Below are positions 17,044-26,033 of a stretch of 64,000 bases of DNA, in pieces. The number at the start of each line of letters is the position of its first letter. Position 1 is the first letter of the stretch. The notes beneath the pieces were generated by a model, which had not been told where the DNA came from, did no database searches, and saw nothing but the letters and a program-made list of their open reading frames with translations. Origin of the DNA: Lachnospiraceae bacterium (GTDB lineage Bacteria; Bacillota; Clostridia; Lachnospirales; Lachnospiraceae). Both the position numbers and the translations under genes were made by a program. Location: assembly GCA_021202335.1 (NCBI GenBank), contig JAJQDE010000053.1, positions 1-64,000 on the forward strand. Reading direction: 5' to 3'.

Positions 17044-17874
17044 AGAACCAACAAAGTTGGTTCTGTTCAAATCATAAAAAAAGATATATTGCTGCAAAAT
17101 ACCGCTGCAGTCCGCATACCTGTCAAACGGAAATCCGCCCGGGTATCTTGACGCAAGTACCTTATTAATATGCGTGTCCTTCGGAAACGCTTCCGTCTTG
17201 TGGAGCGCAAACAGGCAAATGCAGTCAGCCACCTTCGCGCCCACTCCGCACAGCCGCAAAAGCTCCTTCCTTGCCTCCTCATAATCCGGCGTCCGAAGCT
17301 GCTCTAAGCTGATGTCGCGCCGGTACACGGCATTGGCTGTTTCATGTATGTAGCGGCTGCGATAGCCCAAATTGCATGCATACAAATCCTCAATCGACGC
17401 CTTTGCAAGCTCCTCGGGCGTCGGAAAGGCATAATATACGCAGCCGTTTTTTGCCACGCGTCTTTCCCCATAGCGTTCACACAAAAGGCGTATACATTTT
17501 TTAATCCTTTTGATATTGTTTTGCTGTGAGATTATAAAGGATATGATGGTTTCCCATAAATCCTGGCGGAGTATGCGTATTCCCGAGCCAAAGGCTGCCG
17601 CCGCCGTCAGATACTCGTCCTTTGCATCAATTCTCCCTATGATTGACGCATAATCCGTTTCCATGTCAAAATATGATTTCCATATGCCGTCATATTCCTC
17701 CTGCGTGCAGTCAAAGCAGATTTCATTTCCGGTCTGGCTAAGCTCAAGGTATTTTCCATATGCGACAAGCCCTGCCGCGCCCTCTTTGCCGCCCTCAAGC
17801 TCATCCATCCTAAAGCATTGACCCGACCGGCAGATTTGCGATACCGAAAAATTGTCGTTTACTGTTTTTACCAT
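17029..17874 (-). CDS. 8-oxoguanine / 3-methyladenine type DNA glycosylase (HhH-GPD)
   Basis: A 281-residue base-excision repair glycosylase. The N-terminal OGG_N-like domain has CRSGQCFRM, and the HhH-GPD core has IISFIISQQNNIKRI near residue 115, LLRLCGVGAKVADCICLFAL (helix-hairpin-helix, Lys near 215) and the catalytic aspartate in FPKDTHI. This order matches OGG1-type bacterial enzymes removing oxidised guanine. Its final codons form two successive perfect hairpins. It follows nothing closely related in function and lies eight bases after yebC. Confidence 0.9.
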   Translation of the reverse strand: MVKTVNDNFSVSQICRSGQCFRMDELEGGKEGAAGLVAYGKYLELSQTGNEICFDCTQEEYDGIWKSYFDMETDYASIIGRIDAKDEYLTAAAAFGSGIRILRQDLWETIISFIISQQNNIKRIKKCIRLLCERYGERRVAKNGCVYYAFPTPEELAKASIEDLYACNLGYRSRYIHETANAVYRRDISLEQLRTPDYEEARKELLRLCGVGAKVADCICLFALHKTEAFPKDTHINKVLASRYPGGFPFDRYADCSGILQQYIFFYDLNRTNFVGSANLE

Positions 17875-17881
17875 ATCTTAA

Positions 17882-18610
17882 TTACTCATCCCAGTTGTGG
17901 TATACCGCCTGCACATCGTCGTCCTCGTCGAGAAGCTCAAGTGTCCTGTTTAAAAACTTGATTGCATTCTCATCCGTAAGCTCCACGTAATTTTGCGGTA
18001 TCATTGTCACCTCCGCGCTTGCCATGGCAAGGGAGCTTTCCTCAAGCGCCTTATATACCGCGTCAAAATCGTCCGGCGCGGTGATAATCTCATAGCTGTC
18101 CTCCTCCTCGGAGAAGTCCTCAGCACCCGCATCCAGCGCAAGCATCATGAGGTCGTCCGCGCTCATTTCACATTCTTCCTTATCAATGATAATCTGTCCC
18201 TTTTTGTCAAACATAAAGGATACGCAGCCCTGTGTGCCGATGCTTCCGTTTCCCTTTGTAAAGGCGCTTCTTACATTTGCCGCCGTTCTGTTTTTGTTAT
18301 CCGTGAGCGCTTCCACTATAATGGCAATCCCGTTAGGGCCATAGCCCTCATATGTGACATGCTCGTAATTGACTGCGTTCGCATCTCCCGCCGCTTTTTT
18401 GATGCCGCGGTCAATCGTATCGTTAGGCATATTGTTTGCCTTTGCCTTGGCGATTACCTGCGCAAGCTTGAAATTGTTGGTGGGGTCCGGGCCGCCCTCC
18501 TTTACCGCCACAGCGATTTCACGTCCGATAATCGTAAAGACCTTTCCCTTCGCCGCGTCGTTCTTCTCCTTTTTGTGCTTGATGTTTGCAAATTTTGAAT
18601 GTCCTGACAT
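17882..18610 (-). CDS. YebC/PmpR family regulatory protein
   Basis: A 242-residue YebC-type protein with the family start MSGHSKFANIKHKKEKNDA, the segment GGPDPTNNFKLAQVIAKAKA and IKKAAGDANAV, and an acidic C-terminal domain ending in a Glu/Asp-rich stretch. The family includes DNA-binding regulators and, more recently, factors relieving ribosome stalling at proline-rich stretches; which applies here cannot be decided. It overlaps nothing but lies three bases after the CNNM-type gene. Confidence 0.95.
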   Translation of the reverse strand: MSGHSKFANIKHKKEKNDAAKGKVFTIIGREIAVAVKEGGPDPTNNFKLAQVIAKAKANNMPNDTIDRGIKKAAGDANAVNYEHVTYEGYGPNGIAIIVEALTDNKNRTAANVRSAFTKGNGSIGTQGCVSFMFDKKGQIIIDKEECEMSADDLMMLALDAGAEDFSEEEDSYEIITAPDDFDAVYKALEESSLAMASAEVTMIPQNYVELTDENAIKFLNRTLELLDEDDDVQAVYHNWDE

Positions 18611-18613
18611 TTT

Positions 18614-20005
18614 TTATTCTCCTTTATCTCTGTCTTTTATTTCAGCTTCCGAGTCCGGCAGAGGCTCTTCCTCCTCCACCTTTGTCACAAGCACTGATTG
18701 TATAACATTTTTCTCAACCTTAACAATCTTAAATCTGAAGCCGCCTGCCTCTATCTCTGTTTCATCTCCCTCGTCGGGTATGCGGTCAAGCTTTGATATC
18801 AGAAAGCCGTTTAAGGTTTCAAATTCCGTATCGCCGAATTTCATGCCAAAGCGTTCCTCCAAGTCCTCAAGCCTTGTCACGCCCTCTATGACATACTCGT
18901 TTTCACCCTTTTCCTCAATATGATTTTCCTCGGGGTCATACTCGTCCATAATGTTTCCGACGATTTCCTCAAGAATGTCCTCCATTGTGACAAGCCCCGA
19001 GGTCTGTCCGTACTCGTCCATGACTATCACCATCTGATTTTTCTCAGACTGCATACTGCGGAACAAATCGTCTATATTTTTGGTTTCCGGCACAAACACC
19101 GCCTCTCTTATCAGCCCCTCTATGCTTCCGACCGCCTGATTGAGGCTTTCGTCGGAGGTATGTATGCGCATCGCATCCTTTAGATAAAGCACTCCGACAA
19201 TGTGGTCAAGATTTTCCTCATAAACGGGATATCTGCTGTTGCTCTCCTTTAGCATAAAGTTCAGCGCCTCTTTAAACGGGAGCTGACTGTCAATCGCCGT
19301 AATATTATTCCTGTGGGTCATGATATCGCTTGCTTCCTTGTCGCCGAACTCGAAAATGTTCGTAATCATTTCAACCTCTCCCGCCTCGAGCACGCCCATC
19401 TCGTGCCCCTCGTTTACCATTGAAATGATTTCCTCCTCTGTCACCTCGTTCTGTTCGTCCATGCTGCGGAAGCCCAAAAGCCGCAAAAATGCGTTTGCGG
19501 AAACAGCCACAATCCAGGTGAGCGGATAGAGCGCCGTCCTAAGAAGCTGAATATAACCGATAAAGCGGTATGCCCATGCGTCGGGGTATTTCTGCGCCAG
19601 CTTTTTAGGGAACAAAATCCCGAACGTGAGCAGGACATACATAAGGCACACAGTCGCAAGGATAAGCGCCAGCCAATCAATGAAAAGCCCGCCCGCGCCG
19701 CTCATAAGCGAAATGCGCGAAAGCCATTTTGCAAATGCCGCCGCCCATCTTGGCAGGAAAAAGCAGCCCATGACCAGCTCAATGAGCGTTGTGATCATCT
19801 GTATCGAATTGATATAGATGGTGGAGCGCACTATAATCCGGTTCAGAAGAACTGATTTTTTATCCTTCTCCTCCTGCGCCCTCCTTTCTATTTCCTTTTC
19901 ATTCATCAAGTGAATCGCCTTGTTAAAGCCTGTTAGGATTGCTTCGATAAACAGCAGCGCAAAAAACAAAATAACACTAAAGGCCGAGACCCCTCCATCG
20001 TCCAT
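18614..20005 (-). CDS. CNNM/CorC-HlyC family membrane protein with CBS pair
   Basis: About 463 residues from the ATG at 20005. The order is: N-terminal CNNM (DUF21) membrane domain with three to four helices, a cytoplasmic CBS pair (DIMTHRNNITAIDSQLPFKE to MVIVMDEYGQTSGLVTMEDI), and the C-terminal CorC_HlyC domain (YVIEGVTRLEDLEERFG). The family is linked to magnesium or cobalt export and resistance; 'hemolysin' is a historical name. I chose ATG at 20005 because AAAGGAG lies eight bases before it; an in-frame start at 20056 falls inside the terminator hairpin of the gene upstream. Confidence 0.92.
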   Translation of the reverse strand: MDDGGVSAFSVILFFALLFIEAILTGFNKAIHLMNEKEIERRAQEEKDKKSVLLNRIIVRSTIYINSIQMITTLIELVMGCFFLPRWAAAFAKWLSRISLMSGAGGLFIDWLALILATVCLMYVLLTFGILFPKKLAQKYPDAWAYRFIGYIQLLRTALYPLTWIVAVSANAFLRLLGFRSMDEQNEVTEEEIISMVNEGHEMGVLEAGEVEMITNIFEFGDKEASDIMTHRNNITAIDSQLPFKEALNFMLKESNSRYPVYEENLDHIVGVLYLKDAMRIHTSDESLNQAVGSIEGLIREAVFVPETKNIDDLFRSMQSEKNQMVIVMDEYGQTSGLVTMEDILEEIVGNIMDEYDPEENHIEEKGENEYVIEGVTRLEDLEERFGMKFGDTEFETLNGFLISKLDRIPDEGDETEIEAGGFRFKIVKVEKNVIQSVLVTKVEEEEPLPDSEAEIKDRDKGE

Positions 20006-20041
20006 TAAAATTTTCTCCTTTATAAAATATAATAACAACAA

Positions 20042-20076
20042 AGGTGTAATCCGCATGAAATGTGCAGACTACACCT
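20042..20076 (-). terminator. Intrinsic terminator after the MazF-type gene
   Basis: A 14-base stem with two wobble pairs (AGGTGTAGTCTGCA with TGCGGATTACACCT on the minus strand) and a seven-base loop is followed by a T-rich TTTGTTGTTATT. Confidence 0.6.
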
Positions 20077-20120
20077 AAATAATATAACATCACTCTCTTA
20101 AAACGTCAATATCTAAAGCC

Positions 20121-20462
20121 TTATGTATCAAGCTCAAGGCTGATTTCCAAGGCTCTGTTTACCCTTTGCATAATGGGAGTGTCCAAGTGACATACCTTAT
20201 CCTTTAAGCGTTTTTTATCTATGGTCCGCAGCTGCTCCAGTAAAATAACGGAGTCCTTCACCATATCATAATTCCCGGCGTTCAGCTCTATATGCGTCGG
20301 AAGGTTTGCCTTATTCATTTTTGAAGTAATGGCTGCACAGATAACAGTCGGGCTGTGCCTGTTTCCCACATCGTTTTGTATAATCAGCACCGGTCTTACT
20401 CCTCCCTGCTCCGAGCCTACAACCGGTCTTAAATCTGCGTAGTAAACATCTCCTCGTTTCAT
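20121..20462 (-). CDS. MazF/PemK-type endoribonuclease toxin (EndoA-like), no antitoxin seen
   Basis: A 113-residue MazF-fold protein from ATG at 20462, with AGAGG eight bases before. Hallmarks are [41 protein letters not shown] and the C-terminal [12 protein letters not shown]. The family cuts mRNA at short specific sites. In Bacillus the endoA gene follows alr together with its antitoxin; here the 91 bases between alr and this gene are too short for an antitoxin gene, so it stands alone or uses an unlinked partner. A 10-base inverted repeat spans the upstream region. Confidence 0.93.
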   Translation of the reverse strand: MKRGDVYYADLRPVVGSEQGGVRPVLIIQNDVGNRHSPTVICAAITSKMNKANLPTHIELNAGNYDMVKDSVILLEQLRTIDKKRLKDKVCHLDTPIMQRVNRALEISLELDT

Positions 20463-20484
20463 ATCATACACCTCTGTTATGCTA

Positions 20485-20540
20485 AAATCCGTTTGGTACT
20501 TTATATTACAATCCTATTTTTGCCGGCATAAAACGGATTT
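20485..20540. promoter_or_regulatory. Inverted repeat flanking the mazF upstream region
   Basis: AAATCCGTTT (20485-20494) and AAACGGATTT (20531-20540) are perfect inverted arms 36 bases apart in the alr-mazF intergenic region. They could be a regulator site or a looped mRNA leader. Confidence 0.45.
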
Positions 20541-20562
20541 ATACAGATGTATGTGCAATTTT

Positions 20563-21714
20563 TCAGTTGTTATAAATGCGCGGAATACGCTTACCCAAAT
20601 CGCACGCAAGCTCGTAGTTAAAACGCCCCGAAAGCTCGCCCAAGGCTTCCATGGTTATCTCCTCGCCCTGCTCTCTTCCAATAAGCACCGCAACGCTCCC
20701 GGCGCATACCTCGCCTTTGACGTCCGTTACGTCGACCATGAACTGATCCATGCAGACGCGTCCGATTATCGGCGCTCTCTGACCGTTCAAAAGCACATAG
20801 CCCTTGTTGGAAAGAGCTCTGGGATAGCCGTCGCCGTAGCCTGCGCATATCGTTGCGACGCGCGTTTTTCTTTTTGTCGTATAGGTGCCGCCATAGCCGA
20901 TTTCCTGCCCCGCAGTCACATTCTTTACGTAAACGACCTGCGACTTAAGGCTAAGGACAGGCTTAAGCGCGATTTTTGCGCTTTCCCTTACCTCAGAGGA
21001 GGGCCACAGTCCGTACAGGATAATACCCGCACGCACGGCGTTCATGTTCGCCTCCGGCATCTCGGCTATCCCCGCGCTGTTTGAGCAATGCTTCATGGGG
21101 ATATGTATTCCTGCCGCCTCAAGCCGCTGCGTAAAGCCGCTAAACTGCTCAAGCTGTGCGTATGCCTTTGTCTTATCCTCCTCGTCAGCCCTTGCAAAAT
21201 GCGTGAAAATCCCTTCCGTTTCGATGCCCTCAAGCTCTGCAATCCGCATAACGGTTTCAAGCGCCTCTTCATCCGGCTGCATACCTATTCTTCCCATGCC
21301 GGTATCGATTTTCAAATGTATTTTGCAGATTTTTCCCTGCTTCAGCGCTTCCACGGACAAGGCGGCTGCCATCTCATACGTAAAGACGGTAGGTCTGACG
21401 TCGTTTTTAATCAGCGTGCCGTAATCGCACGGAAAAGCGCAGCCCAACATCAGTATCGGCTTTTCCATGCCGTTTTCCCGAAGCTCCAACGCCTCCTGCG
21501 CCGTAGCGACCGCATAGCCCCACACACGGCTGTCCTTTTCAATCAGCGCCGCAATATGGACTGCGCCGTGCCCATAGCCGTCGGCTTTAATCACCGCTAT
21601 AATCTGCGTGCCCTCGCTGATGTTTTTTTTCATGCTTTCAATATTAAATCGGATTGCTGAAAGGTCTATTTCCGCCCATATCCTGTCACAATGCTCCATG
21701 TCTTTCTTCTCCAA
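20563..21714 (-). CDS. alr: Alanine racemase
   Basis: A 383-residue PLP enzyme making D-alanine for peptidoglycan. The PLP lysine is in IAVIKADGYGHG near residue 40, and the catalytic tyrosine is in IGYGGTYTT near residue 265; ATICAGYGDGYPR follows. It lies two bases after the NAD(P)HX repair gene and upstream of the mazF-type gene, an order common in Firmicutes. Length is normal. Confidence 0.97.
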   Translation of the reverse strand: MEKKDMEHCDRIWAEIDLSAIRFNIESMKKNISEGTQIIAVIKADGYGHGAVHIAALIEKDSRVWGYAVATAQEALELRENGMEKPILMLGCAFPCDYGTLIKNDVRPTVFTYEMAAALSVEALKQGKICKIHLKIDTGMGRIGMQPDEEALETVMRIAELEGIETEGIFTHFARADEEDKTKAYAQLEQFSGFTQRLEAAGIHIPMKHCSNSAGIAEMPEANMNAVRAGIILYGLWPSSEVRESAKIALKPVLSLKSQVVYVKNVTAGQEIGYGGTYTTKRKTRVATICAGYGDGYPRALSNKGYVLLNGQRAPIIGRVCMDQFMVDVTDVKGEVCAGSVAVLIGREQGEEITMEALGELSGRFNYELACDLGKRIPRIYNN

Positions 21715-21716
21715 AT

Positions 21717-23240
21717 TTATAAATATTTTAAGGAATGAATGATATCCTGCGCCATGATGTAGTAGGACGATGCGTTATCACGCGCGTAATCGCCCGCAAG
21801 CCCATGCGCATACGCCCCGATTACCGACGCCTCAAAGCCGGACATGCCCTGCGCCAAAAGCCCCGATATAATTCCCGTGAGCACATCACCCGAGCCTGCC
21901 GTCGCCATACCATCATTCCCGCTTGAATTGAGATATGTAAGCTTTCCTCTTTTCGTAATCACGGTTCTTGCATCCTTGCATACAAGCGACACGTCATATT
22001 TTTTCGTAAATGCCTTGCATACGCCCAAAATATCCTTTTTCATCTCCGCCGCGGGATATTTCATAAGCCTTGAAAATTCGCCGATATGCGGAGTCAGCAC
22101 GACATCGGCAGCGCTCCTGTCCGCACCAAACCTAAGCTTCTCCAAAAGCTCATCATGCTTTGACAGCAGATTCAAGGCATCCGCGTCCAGCACAAGCGGC
22201 TTGCCGCCGGCGTCCATTACAATCCGCATAATATCGAGCGCACGCGGCGAAACCGAAAGCCCCGGCCCTGCCGCAATCACGTCCGCCCATGCAATACCGT
22301 CCAGCAGCGCCTGCCTTTCCGCAGCCTTTAACGGTTCCCCGTCGTCAGCGTCCGCATAGGTGTCGATGATTGCCTCAGGCAGCTTTCTTAAAAGGCTCTC
22401 CCTGTTTTCCTGTGCGGTAAACACTCTTACCATGCCTGCGCCGATACGGTATGCGGCAAGCGCGGAAAGCTGGCAGGCGCCGCCCATGCTTCTTGAGCCT
22501 GCCACCAAAAGCACCTTGCCGAAGGTTCCCTTGTTCCCGGAACGGCTTCTTGCCGGCAGACGCAAGTCTTTCTCTTTATCCGTAAAGGTCACCACGCCGG
22601 TACGTTTTTCGTCCGTCAACGTGTGCGGTATTCCTATCGGTACGCATCGAACCTCGCCCGCGCATGAAGCTCCCGGATAAAGCATAAGTCCCCTTTTACG
22701 ATATGCAAAGGTGACAGTCATGTCAGCCTTTACGGCACAGCCCATAATGCTCCCGTCGTCCGTATTTACGCCCGAGGGCATATCGACTGCGACCACACTC
22801 GCCTTTGACGCGTTTATCTCCTCAATCGCCTTTCGGTATCTGCCCTCAACGGCTCTTGTGACACCGATGCCGAAAACCGCGTCGACTATTACATCATAAA
22901 GGGTGTGCTCCACTCCGTAAAATATAGGGATTTGAAGCTTTTTAGCCGTTTCAAGCTGCGTGCGCGTTTCTCCGGTAAGCTTTTTTGCCTCTCCGACCAT
23001 ATTGATTTCGACTCTTACGCCGCGCTCCTGCAAAATCCTTGCGACGGCAATGCCGTCGCCGCCATTATTTCCGCTTCCCGCCATAACGCCCACAAAAATA
23101 TCCGTCCCGTATTTATCCGTAATCGCGTTTGCCGTTTCAAGCGCCGCGCGCTCCATCAGCACGAGGGAAGAAATGCCATATTCCCTGATTGCCGTTTCAT
23201 CGCACTTTTTCATTTCGGCTGCCGTCAGCACATATTCCAT
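21717..23240 (-). CDS. nnr: Bifunctional NAD(P)H-hydrate epimerase / ADP-dependent dehydratase
   Basis: A 507-residue fusion that repairs hydrated NADH and NADPH. The N-terminal YjeF domain (residues 1-215) has MAGSGNNGGDGIAVAR and the catalytic aspartate in DAVFGIGVTR. The C-terminal ribokinase-like domain has GNKGTFGKVLLVAGSRSMGG and the signature NDGMATAGSGDVLTGIISGL near residue 435. It sits in the same transcript as the NADH-sensing repressor Rex two genes upstream, a sensible redox pairing. Two bases separate it from alr. Confidence 0.96.
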   Translation of the reverse strand: MEYVLTAAEMKKCDETAIREYGISSLVLMERAALETANAITDKYGTDIFVGVMAGSGNNGGDGIAVARILQERGVRVEINMVGEAKKLTGETRTQLETAKKLQIPIFYGVEHTLYDVIVDAVFGIGVTRAVEGRYRKAIEEINASKASVVAVDMPSGVNTDDGSIMGCAVKADMTVTFAYRKRGLMLYPGASCAGEVRCVPIGIPHTLTDEKRTGVVTFTDKEKDLRLPARSRSGNKGTFGKVLLVAGSRSMGGACQLSALAAYRIGAGMVRVFTAQENRESLLRKLPEAIIDTYADADDGEPLKAAERQALLDGIAWADVIAAGPGLSVSPRALDIMRIVMDAGGKPLVLDADALNLLSKHDELLEKLRFGADRSAADVVLTPHIGEFSRLMKYPAAEMKKDILGVCKAFTKKYDVSLVCKDARTVITKRGKLTYLNSSGNDGMATAGSGDVLTGIISGLLAQGMSGFEASVIGAYAHGLAGDYARDNASSYYIMAQDIIHSLKYL

Positions 23241-23242
23241 AC

Positions 23243-23926
23243 TTAATCCCCCGTACCGCCCTGGGCGTTTTTGTTTTTATCCGCTTCCGGTCCGGAACTG
23301 CCTACCATATCCTTTTCCTTGTTGAGAATATTATTCGGATTATATTTCATGTCGAAAACCTCGATAACCTCTGGTCCGAATATGGAATGCATGTACGAAT
23401 ACATCTCGTCGTTCCATATTTCCTTCTGCTGCTTTGTAAGGATTTTTTTCTTAAGCGTCACGCGGAAAGCCGCAACCCATTGATTGATTTCGTTGATATC
23501 GGACAAATTCTGCTGAATTTTGGCATAGCACACATGCATGGTCGCAAGCATCAGATTGAAATTTGCCTCGTCTATCTGCTTTGGAAGCTCCATAAGCTCA
23601 TCGCCGTAGTCCTCAAGCCTTTGGTTTGTTTCCTCTATAATGCGCCTGTTTTCGGACATTTTCTTTTCCTTTGCCGCGCTGTCCGGAAGCTCCATAAGGT
23701 CGACAATCTCCTGCATAACCTTCTTTTTGTATGCGCTAAGGCTTTTTAATTCCGTGTTCAGCTTGCCCTGACGTTTCAAAACCTCGTTGAGCTTATCCTC
23801 AAGCTCATGAATTTCTTCATTTTCGCCTGTCTGCGTGAAAAGCTTATGCCACTGGTTATCCAGTGTCAGGACCGGTACCTTTTTACCGACAAGCGCTTCC
23901 TTAAAATATTCTTCCTCCTGCGGCAT
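23243..23926 (-). CDS. Conserved-looking coiled-coil protein of unknown function
   Basis: I do not recognise a family. The 227-residue product has no signal peptide or membrane segment. Residues 35-135 are strongly heptad-like (ELEDKLNEVLKRQGKLNTEL) and should form a coiled coil; the C-terminal tail (PEADKNKNAQGGTGD) is hydrophilic. It lies between rex and the NAD(P)HX repair gene with gaps of 34 and two bases, so it is almost certainly co-expressed with them. Confidence 0.75.
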   Translation of the reverse strand: MPQEEEYFKEALVGKKVPVLTLDNQWHKLFTQTGENEEIHELEDKLNEVLKRQGKLNTELKSLSAYKKKVMQEIVDLMELPDSAAKEKKMSENRRIIEETNQRLEDYGDELMELPKQIDEANFNLMLATMHVCYAKIQQNLSDINEINQWVAAFRVTLKKKILTKQQKEIWNDEMYSYMHSIFGPEVIEVFDMKYNPNNILNKEKDMVGSSGPEADKNKNAQGGTGD

Positions 23927-23960
23927 GGCTATCCCCTCTTTTACATATTGAAAGCAGTTA

Positions 23961-24587
23961 TTATTTATTTACAATTCCATAAGAAAGCTTCATCAGACTG
24001 TCGGAAAGATGCACGTTTTCCACCACGATATTATCAGGGACGTTCAGGTCGACATGAGCAAAGTTCCAAATCGCTTTCACATTGCAGCCGGCAAGCAGCT
24101 CCGCAGTCCTGACTGCGCTCTCCTTAGGGATTGTGAGCACCGCTATGTCCATGGAGTTTTCGCGGATAAACGGCTCAAGCGTGTCGATATGCTGCACGCG
24201 GATTCCCCTGATTTCCTTTCCGCAAAGCGCGGGATTGTTGTCAAATATCCCTCTAACAATAAACCCTCTGCGCTCAAAATTCATATAATTAGCAAGCGCC
24301 TGACCTAAATTTCCGGCGCCTATGATGACAAGATTATGCTTTTCATTCAATCCCAATATTTTTGCAATCTCATTGTAAAGATACTCTACGTTGTAGCCAT
24401 AGCCCTGCTGTCCAAAGCCTCCAAAATTATTGAAATCCTGCCGTATCTTTGACGCGGTTACCTTCATGAGCCTGCTCAAATCCTGCGAGGATATTCTCTC
24501 CACTCCGCTGTCCTTTAAATCTCCCAGATATCTGTAATACCTCGGAAGCCTTGCGATTACCGCCTGTGATATGCTCTTACCATCCAC
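23961..24587 (-). CDS. rex: Redox-sensing transcriptional repressor Rex
   Basis: About 208 residues: an N-terminal winged helix (SQAVIARLPRYYRYL, SRLMKVTASKIRQDFNNFGG) and a Rossmann domain with VIIGAGNLGQALANY that senses the NADH/NAD+ ratio. Rex represses fermentation and respiration genes when NAD+ is high. I chose GTG at 24587, six bases after GGAGGTG; an ATG at 24602 lies inside that ribosome site. A near-consensus Rex box overlaps the promoter, so the gene is likely autoregulated. Confidence 0.95.
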   Translation of the reverse strand: MDGKSISQAVIARLPRYYRYLGDLKDSGVERISSQDLSRLMKVTASKIRQDFNNFGGFGQQGYGYNVEYLYNEIAKILGLNEKHNLVIIGAGNLGQALANYMNFERRGFIVRGIFDNNPALCGKEIRGIRVQHIDTLEPFIRENSMDIAVLTIPKESAVRTAELLAGCNVKAIWNFAHVDLNVPDNIVVENVHLSDSLMKLSYGIVNK

Positions 24588-24632
24588 AAGCCACACCTCC
24601 ATATATTAATTGCGAACAAGTCAGTTCTCCTT

Positions 24633-24661
24633 ATTATACCCCATTGTTAAATGATTGTCAA
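24633..24661 (-). promoter_or_regulatory. Promoter of the rex operon
   Basis: On the minus strand a perfect TTGACA (24661-24656), 17 bases, and a perfect TATAAT (24638-24633), about 46 bases before the GTG start. It lies in the gap after the MATE gene and should drive rex, the coiled-coil gene, nnr, alr and perhaps the mazF-type gene. Confidence 0.85.
24644..24661. promoter_or_regulatory. Rex operator overlapping the rex promoter
   Basis: On the minus strand TTGACAATCATTTAACAA fits TTGnnAAnnnnTTnnCAA at every fixed position of the known Rex site. It covers the -35 and most of the spacer, where Rex would block RNA polymerase. Confidence 0.7.
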
Positions 24662-24665
24662 TCAT

Positions 24666-26033
24666 TTATGTCACCCCCGCGTGAAGCCACCTGCCGCTCA
24701 AAAAACGCGCCGAAAAGATAACCGCTCTGATACTCCAATCCGCAAACATGCCAATCCACACCGCCATCGGTCCGAAGTGAAACGCTCTCACAAGGAAAAT
24801 GCACAGCGCCACACGGCAGCACCACATTGTAATAATAGAAACAATCATGGAAATTTTTACATCCCCCGCCGCGCGCAGACCGTATGCGATTACGAAGGAG
24901 CCGACCCAGACTAAGGGCTTTACGACGGTAATCGCCGCGACCATCCTAAAGCACATGTCCGCCGCTTCCTGCTCCATGCCGCCAAGCCACGTTACCGGCT
25001 TTGTAATCGCAAGCACCAAAAGGCAGGACGCCAATATACCGACCCACGCTGTTTTAGTGAGCTTTACAATATAATATTTTGCCTCCTCCTGCCTGTTTGC
25101 GCCGATGCACTGCCCGACCACGGTCATAAGCCCTATTCCCACGCCGATGCCGAAAATGCCGTTCAGGTTTTCGAGAATATTCGTCATTGCCTGCGCCGCA
25201 ATGGCTATTGTCCCCATCGTTGAAACGGTAGACTGAATGGCAAGCTTTCCGAACTGGAACATGCCGTTCTCAATCCCCGACGGAATACCGATTGCCATAA
25301 TCTTCCAGATAAGCGGCATATCGGGGCGGATTTTGAGATAATCGCGCACCACAATGGTCTGCTTAGGCTTGCGCAGGCAGTAAAAAATCACAAGCATACA
25401 GAAGATTCTCGAGAGCAGCGTCGCAATCGCAGCTCCTGCCGCTCCCCAGTGAAATACATAGATAAACACCGCATTTCCGCCGATATTTATGATGTTGGAA
25501 AAGGCGGACACCTTCATCGGGAATTTTGAATTTCCGGACGCCCTGTAAAACGCAGCGCCCGCGCTAAAGAGCGCCAAAAAGGGATATGAAATGACCGTAA
25601 TCGTAAAATAAATCAGCGCGTTCTCCATCACGGCTTCCTCGACCGAGCCAAAAATAAAGCCAAGCAGCCGCTCGCCGCCCAATAAAAACAAAATCATGAT
25701 GGCAAGCGAAATCACAAGCACTGTAAGCGTTACCTGACCCGCCGCCTTATTGCTCTGTTTTACGTCCCTGCTTCCTATATACTGCGAGCAGATAATCGCA
25801 GCGCCCGCCGCCATCGCCGAAAAAACCTGTATTACTAGATTATTTATCGAATCCACCAGCGACACGGCGGATATCGCCTCGCTTCCCACGGTGGAAACCA
25901 TCATCGTGTCGACCGTTCCCATAAGGGAATTTAAAAGCTGCTCGACAATAATCGGCGCAAGCAGTAAAAGAAGCGCCCTGTTGTCAAATAAAATATTGCT
26001 CCAATCTATTTTTTTCTTATCATATAGCTTCAT
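24666..26033 (-). CDS. MATE family multidrug efflux transporter
   Basis: About 455 residues with twelve hydrophobic segments arranged in two six-helix halves, as in MATE exporters. Typical stretches are SLMGTVDTMMVSTVGSEAIS near residue 38 and the related half-repeat GTIAIAAQAMTNILENLNG near residue 275. It should expel cationic drugs or metabolites using sodium or proton flow. I chose ATG at 26033, ten bases after GGAG, overlapping the upstream HAD gene; TTG at 26039 is less likely. Substrate is unknown. Confidence 0.93.
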   Translation of the reverse strand: MKLYDKKKIDWSNILFDNRALLLLLAPIIVEQLLNSLMGTVDTMMVSTVGSEAISAVSLVDSINNLVIQVFSAMAAGAAIICSQYIGSRDVKQSNKAAGQVTLTVLVISLAIMILFLLGGERLLGFIFGSVEEAVMENALIYFTITVISYPFLALFSAGAAFYRASGNSKFPMKVSAFSNIINIGGNAVFIYVFHWGAAGAAIATLLSRIFCMLVIFYCLRKPKQTIVVRDYLKIRPDMPLIWKIMAIGIPSGIENGMFQFGKLAIQSTVSTMGTIAIAAQAMTNILENLNGIFGIGVGIGLMTVVGQCIGANRQEEAKYYIVKLTKTAWVGILASCLLVLAITKPVTWLGGMEQEAADMCFRMVAAITVVKPLVWVGSFVIAYGLRAAGDVKISMIVSIITMWCCRVALCIFLVRAFHFGPMAVWIGMFADWSIRAVIFSARFLSGRWLHAGVT

